Assembly (NCBI GenBank): GCA_947497945.1
Contig: CANMIP010000002.1
Span: forward strand, 305,569-369,568
Length of the DNA stretch: 64,000 nt
Direction: 5' to 3'
DNA from: an uncultured Tropicimonas sp.
Lineage (GTDB): Bacteria; Pseudomonadota; Alphaproteobacteria; Rhodobacterales; Rhodobacteraceae
Shown: positions 18,027-26,799 of the stretch, one piece after another
Layout of the letters: every line of letters begins with the position of its first letter
Numbering within the stretch: position 1 is the stretch's first letter
Position numbers and translations under genes: made by a program
Notes under the pieces: generated by a model
Told to the model about the DNA's origin: nothing
Seen by the model: the letters and a program-made list of their open reading frames with translations, nothing else
Databases searched by the model: none

Positions 18027-19142
18027 ATGATCGACAGACGCAGCCTTCTGGCGGGCGCGGCCTCGCTGCTCGTTGCCCGCCCCGGCCAGGCGCGGGTCGC
18101 CGATACGGACACGCGGGTTCACGTGATCGACTTCTCCAACGCGCCCTTTCTCGACCGCGACGAGGTGCCGAACGACATTGACGGCCCCAATGCCTGCACG
18201 CGCCCCAATCACCGTTTCCTCGACGGGTTGCGCGAGAACGGGATCGACACGATCATCCGCTACTATTCCGACCAGAACAATGCCGGGATCAACTGCAAGA
18301 ACATCACCCGGCGGGAGCGTGATCTGTTGCATGAGCACGGTTTCTCGGTCGCGATGGTCTATCAATATGAAGGCCGCTCGCAGAACCGCTATACCGGCGC
18401 ACGGGCCGTGCAGGACGCCGCTTTCATCGAGGCCCGCGCCGGCGTGATCGGGCAGCCACACGGTTCGGCGATCTATATCGGCGTCGATTCCGATGCGAGC
18501 CTGAACACCGATGCCGGGGTGACGGAGTATTTCCAGGTGCTCAACGACGTGCTGGGGGACCGGTTCGAGATCGGCGTCTATGCCGCCGGGGCCCGCTGCC
18601 GATTGCTCCGTGACAGGCTCTATGCGCGCAAGGGCGGCGACGGGCGGGCCCGACCGCTGGCGACAAAATTCTGGGTTCCCGAAGCGCCGGCCTGGGCCGG
18701 GACGCTGGATTTCATGAACTCGGGCGACTGGACCTTCTACCAGAACAAGACCGACGTCGCCAAAAGCATGCTGACGGCGGATATGGGCCAGCCGGTGGTG
18801 ATCGATACCGACATGCTCAATCCCGCCGCGGGCAATTCCATCGGCGCCTTCAACTCCGACGGGACGATCCGAATCTACCTGCCGGCGCGACTGGAAGCGA
18901 TCCATGCGGCCCGCGCCTGGGTCACGGACCTGACGGCCCATGTCCGGGATAGGCCGGGGGGCACCCCCGTCAGCCATGCCTGCATCGCCCGCACGGTGCA
19001 TGTGCTCGAACGGGAGAGCGAATGGGCGCTGGTGGATATCGACGAGGACGGGATCGGCGAGGGCTATTGCCGCAGCGCCGACCTGGCGCCGTTCTCGCGG
19101 ATGCCGAGATACCGGAGCGGCTGCAAGCAACCGAAATTCTGA
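18027..19142 (+). CDS. Exported glycoside-hydrolase-like protein (DUF1906/Rv2525c type) with SH3-like tail
   Basis: This encodes 371 residues. DRRSLLAGAASLLV is a twin-arginine-type signal, so the protein should be exported folded. Residues about 30-255 fit the DUF1906 barrel: VIDFSNAPF at the first strand, IRYYSDQNN, AMVYQYEGRS, AIYIGVDSD and IGVYAAGARC. The C-terminal part (about 300-350) resembles a bacterial SH3 module. Members of this family are suspected to act on cell-wall or other glycans, but catalysis has not been settled for most. Confidence 0.75.
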   Translation: MIDRRSLLAGAASLLVARPGQARVADTDTRVHVIDFSNAPFLDRDEVPNDIDGPNACTRPNHRFLDGLRENGIDTIIRYYSDQNNAGINCKNITRRERDLLHEHGFSVAMVYQYEGRSQNRYTGARAVQDAAFIEARAGVIGQPHGSAIYIGVDSDASLNTDAGVTEYFQVLNDVLGDRFEIGVYAAGARCRLLRDRLYARKGGDGRARPLATKFWVPEAPAWAGTLDFMNSGDWTFYQNKTDVAKSMLTADMGQPVVIDTDMLNPAAGNSIGAFNSDGTIRIYLPARLEAIHAARAWVTDLTAHVRDRPGGTPVSHACIARTVHVLERESEWALVDIDEDGIGEGYCRSADLAPFSRMPRYRSGCKQPKF

Positions 19143-19353
19143 GCGCGCCGGCGATGGTGCCCCGTCAGGCGGTCCGTGGGGGGCAGGCATGGCAGCAACA
19201 CCGCGCTCTGCTCGTCAGCGCGCCCGCTTCGTTCGTACGGAAGGCGCACTCTCGCCCGGTCCCGAAACAGACACCGCCCCCGCCCGAAGGCAGAGGCGGC
19301 TGAATGTGCGGGCTTGGAGAACTATTCGCCCGCTGGGGAGTTCCTGTGAGGGA

Positions 19354-19686
19354 TCAGACGAAATCTTCGCGATGCGGCGTGAAGAAATCGAGCAGCATGC
19401 CGGCCTCGACGCATTTGGCGCCATGCGGGATGTTCGGCTGCTTGTAGGTGGTGTCGCCGGCGCGGACGGTCCTGGTCTCGTCGCCAATCGTGAATTCGAA
19501 CACGCCCGAGACGCAGTAGCTGATCTGCTCATGCGGGTGGCTGTGCATGGCGGCAACGGCGCCGCTCTCGAAATGCACTTCGACGACCATGGCGTTCTCG
19601 GCATAGACGGCCATGCGGCGGCTGATGCCCCCGCCGAGATCCTGCAATTCGTGGTCCTTGCCGAAGCAGAAATTGGTGATATCCAT
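19354..19686 (-). CDS. kdgF: KdgF-like cupin (unsaturated uronate ring opening)
   Basis: This encodes 110 residues, a single small cupin. The metal motif MHSHPHEQ (His48, His50, Gln54) and the later His88 in NIPHGA match KdgF, which converts 4,5-unsaturated uronates released by polysaccharide lyases into the linear keto form that feeds the DEH/KDG route. The position right after a PL15-type lyase gene strongly supports this over a generic cupin. GGAGAAA precedes the ATG. It is the last gene of the operon. No signal peptide, so it acts in the cytoplasm. Confidence 0.82.
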   Translation of the reverse strand: MDITNFCFGKDHELQDLGGGISRRMAVYAENAMVVEVHFESGAVAAMHSHPHEQISYCVSGVFEFTIGDETRTVRAGDTTYKQPNIPHGAKCVEAGMLLDFFTPHREDFV

Positions 19687-19757
19687 CGGGTTTCTCCGTG
19701 GTGAGTGGGGGAAGGAACTGCCGCCACACGCGACACGCGGGCGCCGGCAGTCTCAGA

Positions 19758-22091
19758 TCAGGCTTTCATCAGCTTCTGCACGACGACCTTGAAGGAGTTC
19801 TCCTCGGCATCGGTGAAGTAGAGATCGGCGTCATAGCCCTGGTCGTCGATGAAGTTGAAGACCCGGCGCGGCGCGTCCTTCGGATAGGGCACGAGCAGCG
19901 TGGCGATCCGGTGACGCTTCGCCTTCGGGAAAGTCGCGACGATCCGCGAGCCGATGGGCTTGCCTTCGAACTCAGCGGGATCGGCATCGTCATATCCGTC
20001 GACCTGGCGGATCGTCGGCATGCCGGCTTCGGAGAAGACGAACTTGCCGTAATAGCCCGCGCGCTCGCCGGTATAGCGGAAGCTGTCGGAGCCGACATCG
20101 AAGCCGCTATTGGCATGGGCGAGCCAGTCGATGCTCACCGGCTCCGTCGCGTCGATGCTCTCGACGACGACGAAGAAGCTGTCATGGGCGAAATAGACCT
20201 CGCGGGTGACATTGGTCACTTCCGGCGAGAGCACCTTGTAGGCTTCTGTCGCGTTGCCGCGCAGATAGATGTGATCCTCGCGCTGCTCGGCCAGTTCCAG
20301 CTCGCCCGTGGCACGCATCGCCATGGTCTTGTCGCGATCAGCATATTGGCCCTTGCCATTGATGAGGATGGTGCATTTCGACTTCGTCTGGCGCCGCCAC
20401 TTGCGATGCATCGAGGTGTTGAAGCCGATGTAATAGCCGGAATTGACCATCAGGTCTTCGCCGAAGGCCGACATGACCATGGCGTTCTGGTCGCCATGGC
20501 TGTGGCTGATCGAGCCGAAGGGGCTGGATTTCAGCACGAAGCCGATATGCTCGTCCGGATTGCCCATGCGGTGCTGGATCGCGGCCCAGCCGGTGCCCTT
20601 GAACCAGCGCAGGCGCTGGTCGTCCGCGGGCGGCTCCGCTTCGACGGTCGGGTAGTCATGCTGGTAGCACATCTCGTCGAAATTCAGGTCCCACCAGCCG
20701 TAATTGTAGGACATCATCTCGGTGCCGGGGTCGTTCCGCTTCACCTCGTCATAGTACCACTGATAGGCGCCATTGCCGGTCACACCCGCGAACTGGCGCA
20801 GGTTGTAGCCGACCTTGAGGCAGACCGTGTCGCCCATGGTGCTGTCATCGCCAAGCGTGAAGCGCCGCGTGGTGGGCGGTTTGGTATAGAGCGGGAAGTC
20901 CCCGGTCTTCTGGAAGAAGGGCCGCTGGTAGAGGTCGAAACCGGCGAAGTTCTTCACGTAATTGGCGCCGTCCACCAGGTAGGCCATGGCGGTCATCCAG
21001 TAATGCGGCCCCTCGGCCCAGCCGCCATCGGTGTCGCCCCAGGGCGAGTAGACGGTGGAGAGGAATTCGATCGAGTAATCCAGCCATTCCTGCGCTTCCG
21101 GCTCCTCGCCGAGCATGGCGATGCAGCAAGGGATGATGACGGCATAGACCGAGCGCACGGCGTGGCTGTCATAGGGGAAGGTGTGGATATTGGCGTGGCG
21201 GATGGCGTGATCGGCCACGTCGCGGGTCCGCTCGAGCAGGGCGGCGCGGACCGTGTCGCGCTCCTCCTGGGTCATCTCGCCATGCAGCCAGTCATAGCCC
21301 CAGGCAAGTGCTGTGGCGATGCGATAGGCCCATTCGTCGGTATAGGCGCGCGACGTGGTCCCCTTCGGGTTCCATTCGGCAACCGAGAGCAGCCATTCCT
21401 TGGAGCGGTCCAGCATCGCCTGATCGCCCAGTACATGACCGGCAACAGCGAGGTGGCGGACCGCGTAGATGGTCTCCTGGCAGTCGATATAGCCCTGGCG
21501 CCAGACCGGCGGCGTGCGCTGGTTGTTCTCGTAGGGCTTTATCTCCGGCGTAATCTCACGGTCGAGCCAGGGCGTGACGGATTTCTCGTAGAAGGTCGAC
21601 CAGGTGCAGTGATCTGGATCCTTGGCCACGGCCTTCTTGAAGGCGGCCAGTTCCTTGGGTCCAAGCCAGAGACGTGGATGCGCCATGTCGGAACCGGCAT
21701 AGCGCTTGGCGCGGCTGGGCAGCGGCACTTCCGGCAGGCCTTCGGGGATCACGAAGTCGCGGATCGTGCTCCAGGCGGTCGCGGGCTGGCAGGCCTCGGC
21801 GTCCCAGACGGCATAGGACCAGTGATACTGGCCCGGCGCGAAGACAATGTCCGGGGTCAGGAAGTTCAGCGGAATGTCTGTGAAGACCTGGGTTTCCCCG
21901 TCCGGAAAGCTGGGATCGGTGGAAACCCGCAAGACATAATGCGCGCCCTCGTCGACTACCGGCAACCACATGAAGCGGGGTGGGTTCTCGACCAGCGCCT
22001 CGCCTCCTGCAGGAGAATACTTGATGTTCAGCCGGCCGGCCCTGGGTTCATCGAGATAGGCGGTGGCATCTTTCATGGCGGTCGAAGACAT
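19758..22091 (-). CDS. Exolytic polysaccharide lyase, PL15-type (oligoalginate lyase)
   Basis: This encodes 777 residues, practically the length I recall for the exotype alginate lyase Atu3025 of Agrobacterium (about 776). It has an N-terminal beta domain, a central alpha/alpha toroid (about 140-400) and a C-terminal heparinase II/III-like beta domain. His310 (YDSHAV) and Tyr364 (GPHYW) fall one residue from the catalytic His311 and Tyr365 recalled for that enzyme, and a further His lies in the SISHSHGDQN segment (about 528-536). There is no signal peptide, so it should cleave imported oligouronates in the cytoplasm to unsaturated monouronate. Alginate is the best guess; heparin-like or other polyuronates remain possible. 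Confidence 0.88.
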   Translation of the reverse strand: MSSTAMKDATAYLDEPRAGRLNIKYSPAGGEALVENPPRFMWLPVVDEGAHYVLRVSTDPSFPDGETQVFTDIPLNFLTPDIVFAPGQYHWSYAVWDAEACQPATAWSTIRDFVIPEGLPEVPLPSRAKRYAGSDMAHPRLWLGPKELAAFKKAVAKDPDHCTWSTFYEKSVTPWLDREITPEIKPYENNQRTPPVWRQGYIDCQETIYAVRHLAVAGHVLGDQAMLDRSKEWLLSVAEWNPKGTTSRAYTDEWAYRIATALAWGYDWLHGEMTQEERDTVRAALLERTRDVADHAIRHANIHTFPYDSHAVRSVYAVIIPCCIAMLGEEPEAQEWLDYSIEFLSTVYSPWGDTDGGWAEGPHYWMTAMAYLVDGANYVKNFAGFDLYQRPFFQKTGDFPLYTKPPTTRRFTLGDDSTMGDTVCLKVGYNLRQFAGVTGNGAYQWYYDEVKRNDPGTEMMSYNYGWWDLNFDEMCYQHDYPTVEAEPPADDQRLRWFKGTGWAAIQHRMGNPDEHIGFVLKSSPFGSISHSHGDQNAMVMSAFGEDLMVNSGYYIGFNTSMHRKWRRQTKSKCTILINGKGQYADRDKTMAMRATGELELAEQREDHIYLRGNATEAYKVLSPEVTNVTREVYFAHDSFFVVVESIDATEPVSIDWLAHANSGFDVGSDSFRYTGERAGYYGKFVFSEAGMPTIRQVDGYDDADPAEFEGKPIGSRIVATFPKAKRHRIATLLVPYPKDAPRRVFNFIDDQGYDADLYFTDAEENSFKVVVQKLMKA

Positions 22092-22119
22092 CGACGGGCG
22101 TCCTTGGTTTTTTTCAGGT

Positions 22120-22133
22120 GTTTCGTTCGAAAC
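22120..22133. promoter_or_regulatory. Palindrome upstream of the PL15 lyase gene
   Basis: GTTTCG and CGAAAC flank a TT centre, a perfect 6-bp inverted repeat about 30 bases before the lyase start codon. It has the size of a dimeric-repressor half-site pair, but no regulator can be assigned. Confidence 0.35.
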
Positions 22134-22147
22134 GGATATAGGTATGC

Positions 22148-22184
22148 GGCGCCGCCCCCGCCATGCTCTTTGGGGGGCGGCGCC
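22148..22184 (-). other. 12-bp GC stem-loop between binding-protein and lyase genes
   Basis: GGCGCCGCCCCC pairs perfectly with GGGGGCGGCGCC around a 13-base loop. It lies right after the binding-protein stop and before the lyase gene, without a T tract. Such intercistronic stems usually protect the binding-protein mRNA and lower downstream expression. A similar stem follows dctP. Confidence 0.75.
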
Positions 22185-22198
22185 TTGAAAACGACCTA

Positions 22199-23761
22199 TC
22201 AGCCGCCGTATTGGCGGTTGTAAGCCGATTGCATGACTTCGAGGACCTCCTCGTAGCCAAGCTTGTTGAGCTGGGCGATGTAGTCGTCCCAGTCAGCTTC
22301 GACATCGCCGTTGCCCAGGATCCAGCCCTGCTGGCGCTCAAGCATGTAGTCGCGGATCGAGCTCCAGTACTTGTCATAGACCTTCTGCTCGTCGGCATCG
22401 AAGGCGACACCGAGGAACTGGTCGATCAGGTAATCGCCCTGGTCATAGAGATCGATGCCTTCGAGCGCGAACTCGTTCGACCACTGGATCTCGTAGCCAT
22501 AGTCCTGGAAGTAGCCGCGGCCCTGAAGCTGCGCACCGATCTGGTAGAGCGAGCGGTTCACAGGTCCCTGGTCCAGGAATTCCTGCTTGAAGATCGCCTT
22601 GCCGTCGACCATGTCGTAATGCTGGCCTTCGACGCCGAAGTTGGCCAGACGACGGCCTTCCTCGGTGAACCAGAAGTCGAAATACTTGATGGTCTCGACT
22701 GGATGCTCGTTGGTGTAGCCCATGGCCCAGCCATCGGGCTTGATCGGAATCCGGCGGTGCTCTTCGATGCGCTTGCCGGAGATAGAGGCCGGCGGGGCGA
22801 TGGCCTTGAACGCGAAACCGTCGATTTCCGAGGAGAGCTTGTTGTAGCCGGAGGTGGAAGCGAACCAGTCATGGGTCGCGCCGCCGAGGTTCTCCGACAG
22901 CAGGAAGTCACGTGCCGAGCTGCCGCGGGTGAAGATTTCCGCGTCGATCAGGCCGTCAGCATACCACCGCGCCAGGTTCTTGATGCCCTCGCGATAGCCT
23001 TCGCCCGCATAGGGGTGGGCCATCTTGCCATCCTCGACCAGGAAGTCGTGATAGGTGTCGGAGCCGGAAGAGCGGCCATCCCACAGCGTCACGAGACGGA
23101 TCAGCTCCGGCCACTGACGTGCGAAATAGGGAACCTCATCGGCAAGGCCGTTGCCGTTCGGATCCTGGGTCTTGAAGGCGCGCAGGGCGGCTTCGAACTC
23201 TTCGACCGTTTCCGGAACACCGAGGCCGAGCGCATCGAGCCAGTCGGTGCGGATCCAGTAGGCACGGCCATACTTCCCGTCCGGCAGGTAGGGAATGTAG
23301 TACATCTTGCCGTCGGCGGCCGAGATCGCGGCTGCGATTTCGGGACGCTCGTCGAAATAGGCCTTCAGGTTTGGCGCATGCTCGTCGATCAGGTCGTTGA
23401 GCGGGATGAACGCACCTTCGGGACCGTACTGGTTCACGAAGTCCTTGATCCGGGAGGAGCCGACGATGTCCGGGATCGTGCCGCCGGCCAGCATCAGGTT
23501 CAGCGCCTCGGTGCGGCCGGTGTTTTCATCGGTCCGCATGTTGGCGCCGACGGTGACGTCGACCAGGTGCACGTTCGTCCATTCCCGGGCCTGCTGCTCG
23601 ACCGGCCAGCTTTCCTCGTAGACCGGATAGCGGGCGTGGTTCATCTGGATGGTCAGCTCGAGCGGATCGCCTTCGACGATCTTCAGGTGGCCGTCCGCAA
23701 GGACCGGCGTGGTGATGGCACTGCATGCAAGCAACGCAGCTCCGAGATTCAGTTTACGCAT
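22199..23761 (-). CDS. AlgQ-like oligouronate-binding protein (ABC importer)
   Basis: This encodes 520 residues, close to Sphingomonas AlgQ1/AlgQ2 and far longer than ordinary sugar-binding proteins. A Sec signal peptide (about 1-22, ending PVLADG) exports it. The EF-hand-like calcium loop DPNGNGLADE (Asp200, Asn202, Asn204, Asp208, Glu209) is a hallmark of the AlgQ group. GGGAGGTAAACC precedes the chosen ATG; the longer start is disfavoured. It would deliver oligoalginate to the two permeases encoded upstream. Ligand identity is inferred from the adjacent lyase. Confidence 0.88.
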   Translation of the reverse strand: MRKLNLGAALLACSAITTPVLADGHLKIVEGDPLELTIQMNHARYPVYEESWPVEQQAREWTNVHLVDVTVGANMRTDENTGRTEALNLMLAGGTIPDIVGSSRIKDFVNQYGPEGAFIPLNDLIDEHAPNLKAYFDERPEIAAAISAADGKMYYIPYLPDGKYGRAYWIRTDWLDALGLGVPETVEEFEAALRAFKTQDPNGNGLADEVPYFARQWPELIRLVTLWDGRSSGSDTYHDFLVEDGKMAHPYAGEGYREGIKNLARWYADGLIDAEIFTRGSSARDFLLSENLGGATHDWFASTSGYNKLSSEIDGFAFKAIAPPASISGKRIEEHRRIPIKPDGWAMGYTNEHPVETIKYFDFWFTEEGRRLANFGVEGQHYDMVDGKAIFKQEFLDQGPVNRSLYQIGAQLQGRGYFQDYGYEIQWSNEFALEGIDLYDQGDYLIDQFLGVAFDADEQKVYDKYWSSIRDYMLERQQGWILGNGDVEADWDDYIAQLNKLGYEEVLEVMQSAYNRQYGG

Positions 23762-23790
23762 TGGTTTACCTCCCTTTTGCGTTTTCATAC

Positions 23791-24672
23791 TCATTCCTTG
23801 ACCCCCCCAAGAAGGATGCCCTTCTCGAAGTATTTCTGGATAAACGGATAGACGATCAGCACCGGGATGATCGAACAGACGATGATCGCCGCCGTCACGG
23901 TTTCCGCGCTGAAGCCTGCATCCGTCTGAAGGATCGCGAACTCGTCATTGTCGCTGAGATTCGAGATCGTGTGGCGCAGGAACACCTGGAGCGGGATCTT
24001 GTCCTCGCTCTGCAGCAGCACCATCGCCCAGAAGAACCCGTTCCAGCGCGACACGATGCAGAACAGCGTGATCGTCGCGATGGCCGGCTTGGAGAGCGGC
24101 ACGAAGACCTTCCAGAGCACCTGGAAATCATTGGCGCCGTCCATCCGGGCCGCCTCTTCGAAGCTCTGCGGAATTGCCTCGAAGAAGTTCCGCAGCAGGA
24201 TGAGGTTGAAGGCATTCACTGCGAAGGCGAGGATGATGCCGAACATGCTGTCGAGCAGTCCCAGGTCCCGCATGTTCAGGAAGAACGGGATCAGACCGGC
24301 ATTGAACCACATCGTGAAGGCGATGAAGAGGTTCCAGGTCCGCCGACCGTAAAGCTGCGGGCGCGACAGCGCGTAGGCCCCCGGGATGATGAACAGCAGG
24401 CTCATCACCGTGCCGCCGATCGTGTAGATGAAGGTGTTGCGATAGGAGATCCAGAACTGCGGATCCTTCAGGATGTAGCCATAGGCCTCCAGCGTCGCGT
24501 CGATCGGTGTGAGCACCACCTTGCCCGCCTGTGCCGCAAAGCCGGAGCTGAACGACATCGCAGCGATGTAGATGAAGGGGTAGAGTGTTGCGACCGTGAA
24601 CATGCCGATCAGGATCGAGACCATGATGGCGAAGAACTTGTCGCCTCGGGAGTATAGATTCCAATTCATCAT
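23791..24672 (-). CDS. ABC permease, AlgM2/LplC-like
   Basis: This encodes 293 residues, the length I recall for AlgM2. It has six predicted membrane helices and the coupling loop EAARMDGANDFQVLWKVFVP. GGTAGGAGGA precedes tandem ATG codons. It pairs with the AlgM1-like permease encoded immediately upstream, separated by 13 bases, to form the transmembrane channel for oligouronates. Confidence 0.9.
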   Translation of the reverse strand: MMNWNLYSRGDKFFAIMVSILIGMFTVATLYPFIYIAAMSFSSGFAAQAGKVVLTPIDATLEAYGYILKDPQFWISYRNTFIYTIGGTVMSLLFIIPGAYALSRPQLYGRRTWNLFIAFTMWFNAGLIPFFLNMRDLGLLDSMFGIILAFAVNAFNLILLRNFFEAIPQSFEEAARMDGANDFQVLWKVFVPLSKPAIATITLFCIVSRWNGFFWAMVLLQSEDKIPLQVFLRHTISNLSDNDEFAILQTDAGFSAETVTAAIIVCSIIPVLIVYPFIQKYFEKGILLGGVKE

Positions 24673-24685
24673 TGGTTGGTTCCTC

Positions 24686-25663
24686 CTACCAGAGCGACGT
24701 GCGCGAGAAGCGCCGCGACAGGGTGTTTGCCGTCATCACCAGGACGAAGGCGACGACTGCGTTGAAGAGACCCGCGGCCGCGGCCAGGTCGTACTGACCC
24801 GATTGCAGACCTTGCCGGTAGACCCAGGTGTTCACGACATCGGCAGTCTCATAGGTCGCCGGCTGGTAGAGCAGGATGACAAGCTCGAAGGACACTTCCA
24901 TGATGTTGCCGATGCGGATGATCAGCATGATCAGGATCGTCGGCAGGATCGACGGGATGGTGATCTTCCACATCATCTGCCAGCGATTGGCACCATCGAC
25001 CACCGCGCTTTCGTAGAGCGAGGGATTCACACCCGCGATCGCAGCGAGGAAGACGATGGAGCCGAAGCCGGCCTCCTGCCAGATCCCCGTTCCGACGAAG
25101 ATCGGACGGAACCATTCCGGCTGTGTCAGGAAGTAGATCGGATCGATCCCGAGCCATCCCATGACCGTGTTCACGATACCCGCGGTCGGCGAGAAGGCCG
25201 TGATGACGATACCGGCGATGATCACCGAGGAGATGAAGTGCGGCAGATACACGATGGTCTGTGCGGTCCGCTTGTAGCTGGCGTTCAACACTTCGTTGAA
25301 CATCAGCGCCAGGATGATCGGCGCCGGGAAGGCAAAGATAAGGTTCAGCGCGCTGATCGTGATCGTGTTCTTGACCGCTCGAATGAACTGGTCATTCGTG
25401 AACAACGTCCCGAAATGCTCGAACCCAACCCAGGGGCTGCCCGCGATGCCGCGGAAGATGGAGTAGTCCTTGAAGGCGATCTGAAGCCCGTACATCGGCT
25501 TGTAGAGAAAGACGATGAACCAGAGGATCGTCGGCACAAGCATCAGGTAGATCTGCCACTCGCGCCGGATATGCATCTGAATGCGGTCCAGCCGCTTCGC
25601 TAATGTCTGCTTGGGGACGACCGTCTCTGTCCCGGCTGACGATTTCTTGTCGACCATTGCCAT
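24686..25663 (-). CDS. ABC permease, AlgM1/LplB-like
   Basis: This encodes 325 residues, again matching AlgM1. It has a basic cytoplasmic N-terminus (about 1-35), six or so helices and the coupling loop YESAVVDGANRWQMMWKI. Segments such as LYKPMYGLQIAFKDY are typical of LplB-type permeases of oligosaccharide importers. It is spaced 10 bases from the ATPase gene upstream. Confidence 0.92.
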   Translation of the reverse strand: MAMVDKKSSAGTETVVPKQTLAKRLDRIQMHIRREWQIYLMLVPTILWFIVFLYKPMYGLQIAFKDYSIFRGIAGSPWVGFEHFGTLFTNDQFIRAVKNTITISALNLIFAFPAPIILALMFNEVLNASYKRTAQTIVYLPHFISSVIIAGIVITAFSPTAGIVNTVMGWLGIDPIYFLTQPEWFRPIFVGTGIWQEAGFGSIVFLAAIAGVNPSLYESAVVDGANRWQMMWKITIPSILPTILIMLIIRIGNIMEVSFELVILLYQPATYETADVVNTWVYRQGLQSGQYDLAAAAGLFNAVVAFVLVMTANTLSRRFSRTSLW

Positions 25664-25673
25664 TGGTTTTTCC

Positions 25674-26771
25674 TCAGGCCGCCTGACCGATTGCCCGGCC
25701 GGTTTCCTTGTCGAAGAGCTTGACCCGCGCCGGTTTCACATGCAGCGCGTTGATGCCCTGCAGATGGCCGATCTCGCCATGGGTCTCGACCTTGGCAACG
25801 AAGGGCACATCGCCGACATGGGTGTGCAGCAGCGCTTCGGAACCGAGGGTCTCGATCAGGTCGAGCTCGATCGGGATCGACGCGGTGCCCTCTTCGGCGC
25901 TCAGCATCACATGCTCGGGGCGGATACCGACGATCACGTCGCGCCCGGCGGAGCCGCGCAGCGCTTCCTGGCCATGCAGCTGGATCAGCGTGCCATTGGC
26001 ATGGGCGATCGGGCCGGCATCGCTGTCCTCCAGCGTCGCCTCGAACTGGTTCATCGGCGGAGACCCGATGAAACCGGCGACGAAGACATTGGCCGGGTTA
26101 TTGAACAGTTCCATAGGCGTACCTATCTGCTCGATATTGCCATCGGCCATGACAACGATCCGGTCCGCGAGGGTCATCGCTTCGACCTGGTCATGGGTCA
26201 CGTAGACAGACGTAACGCCAAGGCGCTTGTGCAGCCGTTTGATCTCTGCCCGCATCTGGGTGCGCAGCTTGGCGTCCAGGTTGGAGAGCGGTTCGTCGAA
26301 CAGGAAGACGTCCGGGTGGCGCACGATGGCGCGGCCCATGGCGACCCGCTGGCGCTGACCGCCCGAAAGGTCGGCCGGACGTCGCTCGAGATATTCGGTC
26401 AGGCCGAGGATCTTGGCCGTTTCCGCGATCGTCTTGGCGATCTCGTCCTTCGGCGTCTTGCGAATGCGCAGGCCGAAGGCCATGTTCTCGGCCACGTTGA
26501 GGTGCGGATAGAGCGCATAGTTCTGGAACACCATCGCTACGTCGCGGTCTTTCGGGGCCACACGGTTGACGAGCCGATCGCCGATCCGGCATTCGCCGTC
26601 CGAGATTTCCTCGAGACCCGCGATCATGCGCAGGGTGGTCGACTTGCCGCAGCCCGACGGGCCGACAAGCACGACGAACTCCTGCGGTTTGATCTCAAGA
26701 TCGATCCCGTGGACCACTTCCACGGCGCCGTATCGCTTGACGATTCCTTCGAGTTTAACGCCCGACATCAT
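25674..26771 (-). CDS. ABC importer ATPase, AlgS/MalK-like
   Basis: This encodes 365 residues, like AlgS (about 363). It shows Walker A GPSGCGKST (37-45), the signature LSGGQRQR, Walker B VFLFDEPLSNLD, the switch His in YVTHDQVEA and a C-terminal TOBE-type regulatory domain (about 240-365). Two ATG codons follow GGAGGA directly; the second (26768) has slightly better spacing, so the true start could be 3 bases shorter. It powers the oligouronate importer. Confidence 0.94.
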   Translation of the reverse strand: MMSGVKLEGIVKRYGAVEVVHGIDLEIKPQEFVVLVGPSGCGKSTTLRMIAGLEEISDGECRIGDRLVNRVAPKDRDVAMVFQNYALYPHLNVAENMAFGLRIRKTPKDEIAKTIAETAKILGLTEYLERRPADLSGGQRQRVAMGRAIVRHPDVFLFDEPLSNLDAKLRTQMRAEIKRLHKRLGVTSVYVTHDQVEAMTLADRIVVMADGNIEQIGTPMELFNNPANVFVAGFIGSPPMNQFEATLEDSDAGPIAHANGTLIQLHGQEALRGSAGRDVIVGIRPEHVMLSAEEGTASIPIELDLIETLGSEALLHTHVGDVPFVAKVETHGEIGHLQGINALHVKPARVKLFDKETGRAIGQAA

Positions 26772-26799
26772 TCCTCCGGATCTGGGTTCAGCACGCTGT

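Noticed and set aside
19698..22223. Very long plus-strand open frame opposite the lyase gene
   Set aside because: It is antisense to a clear PL15 family gene and reads as shadow sequence; it reflects high GC at third positions.
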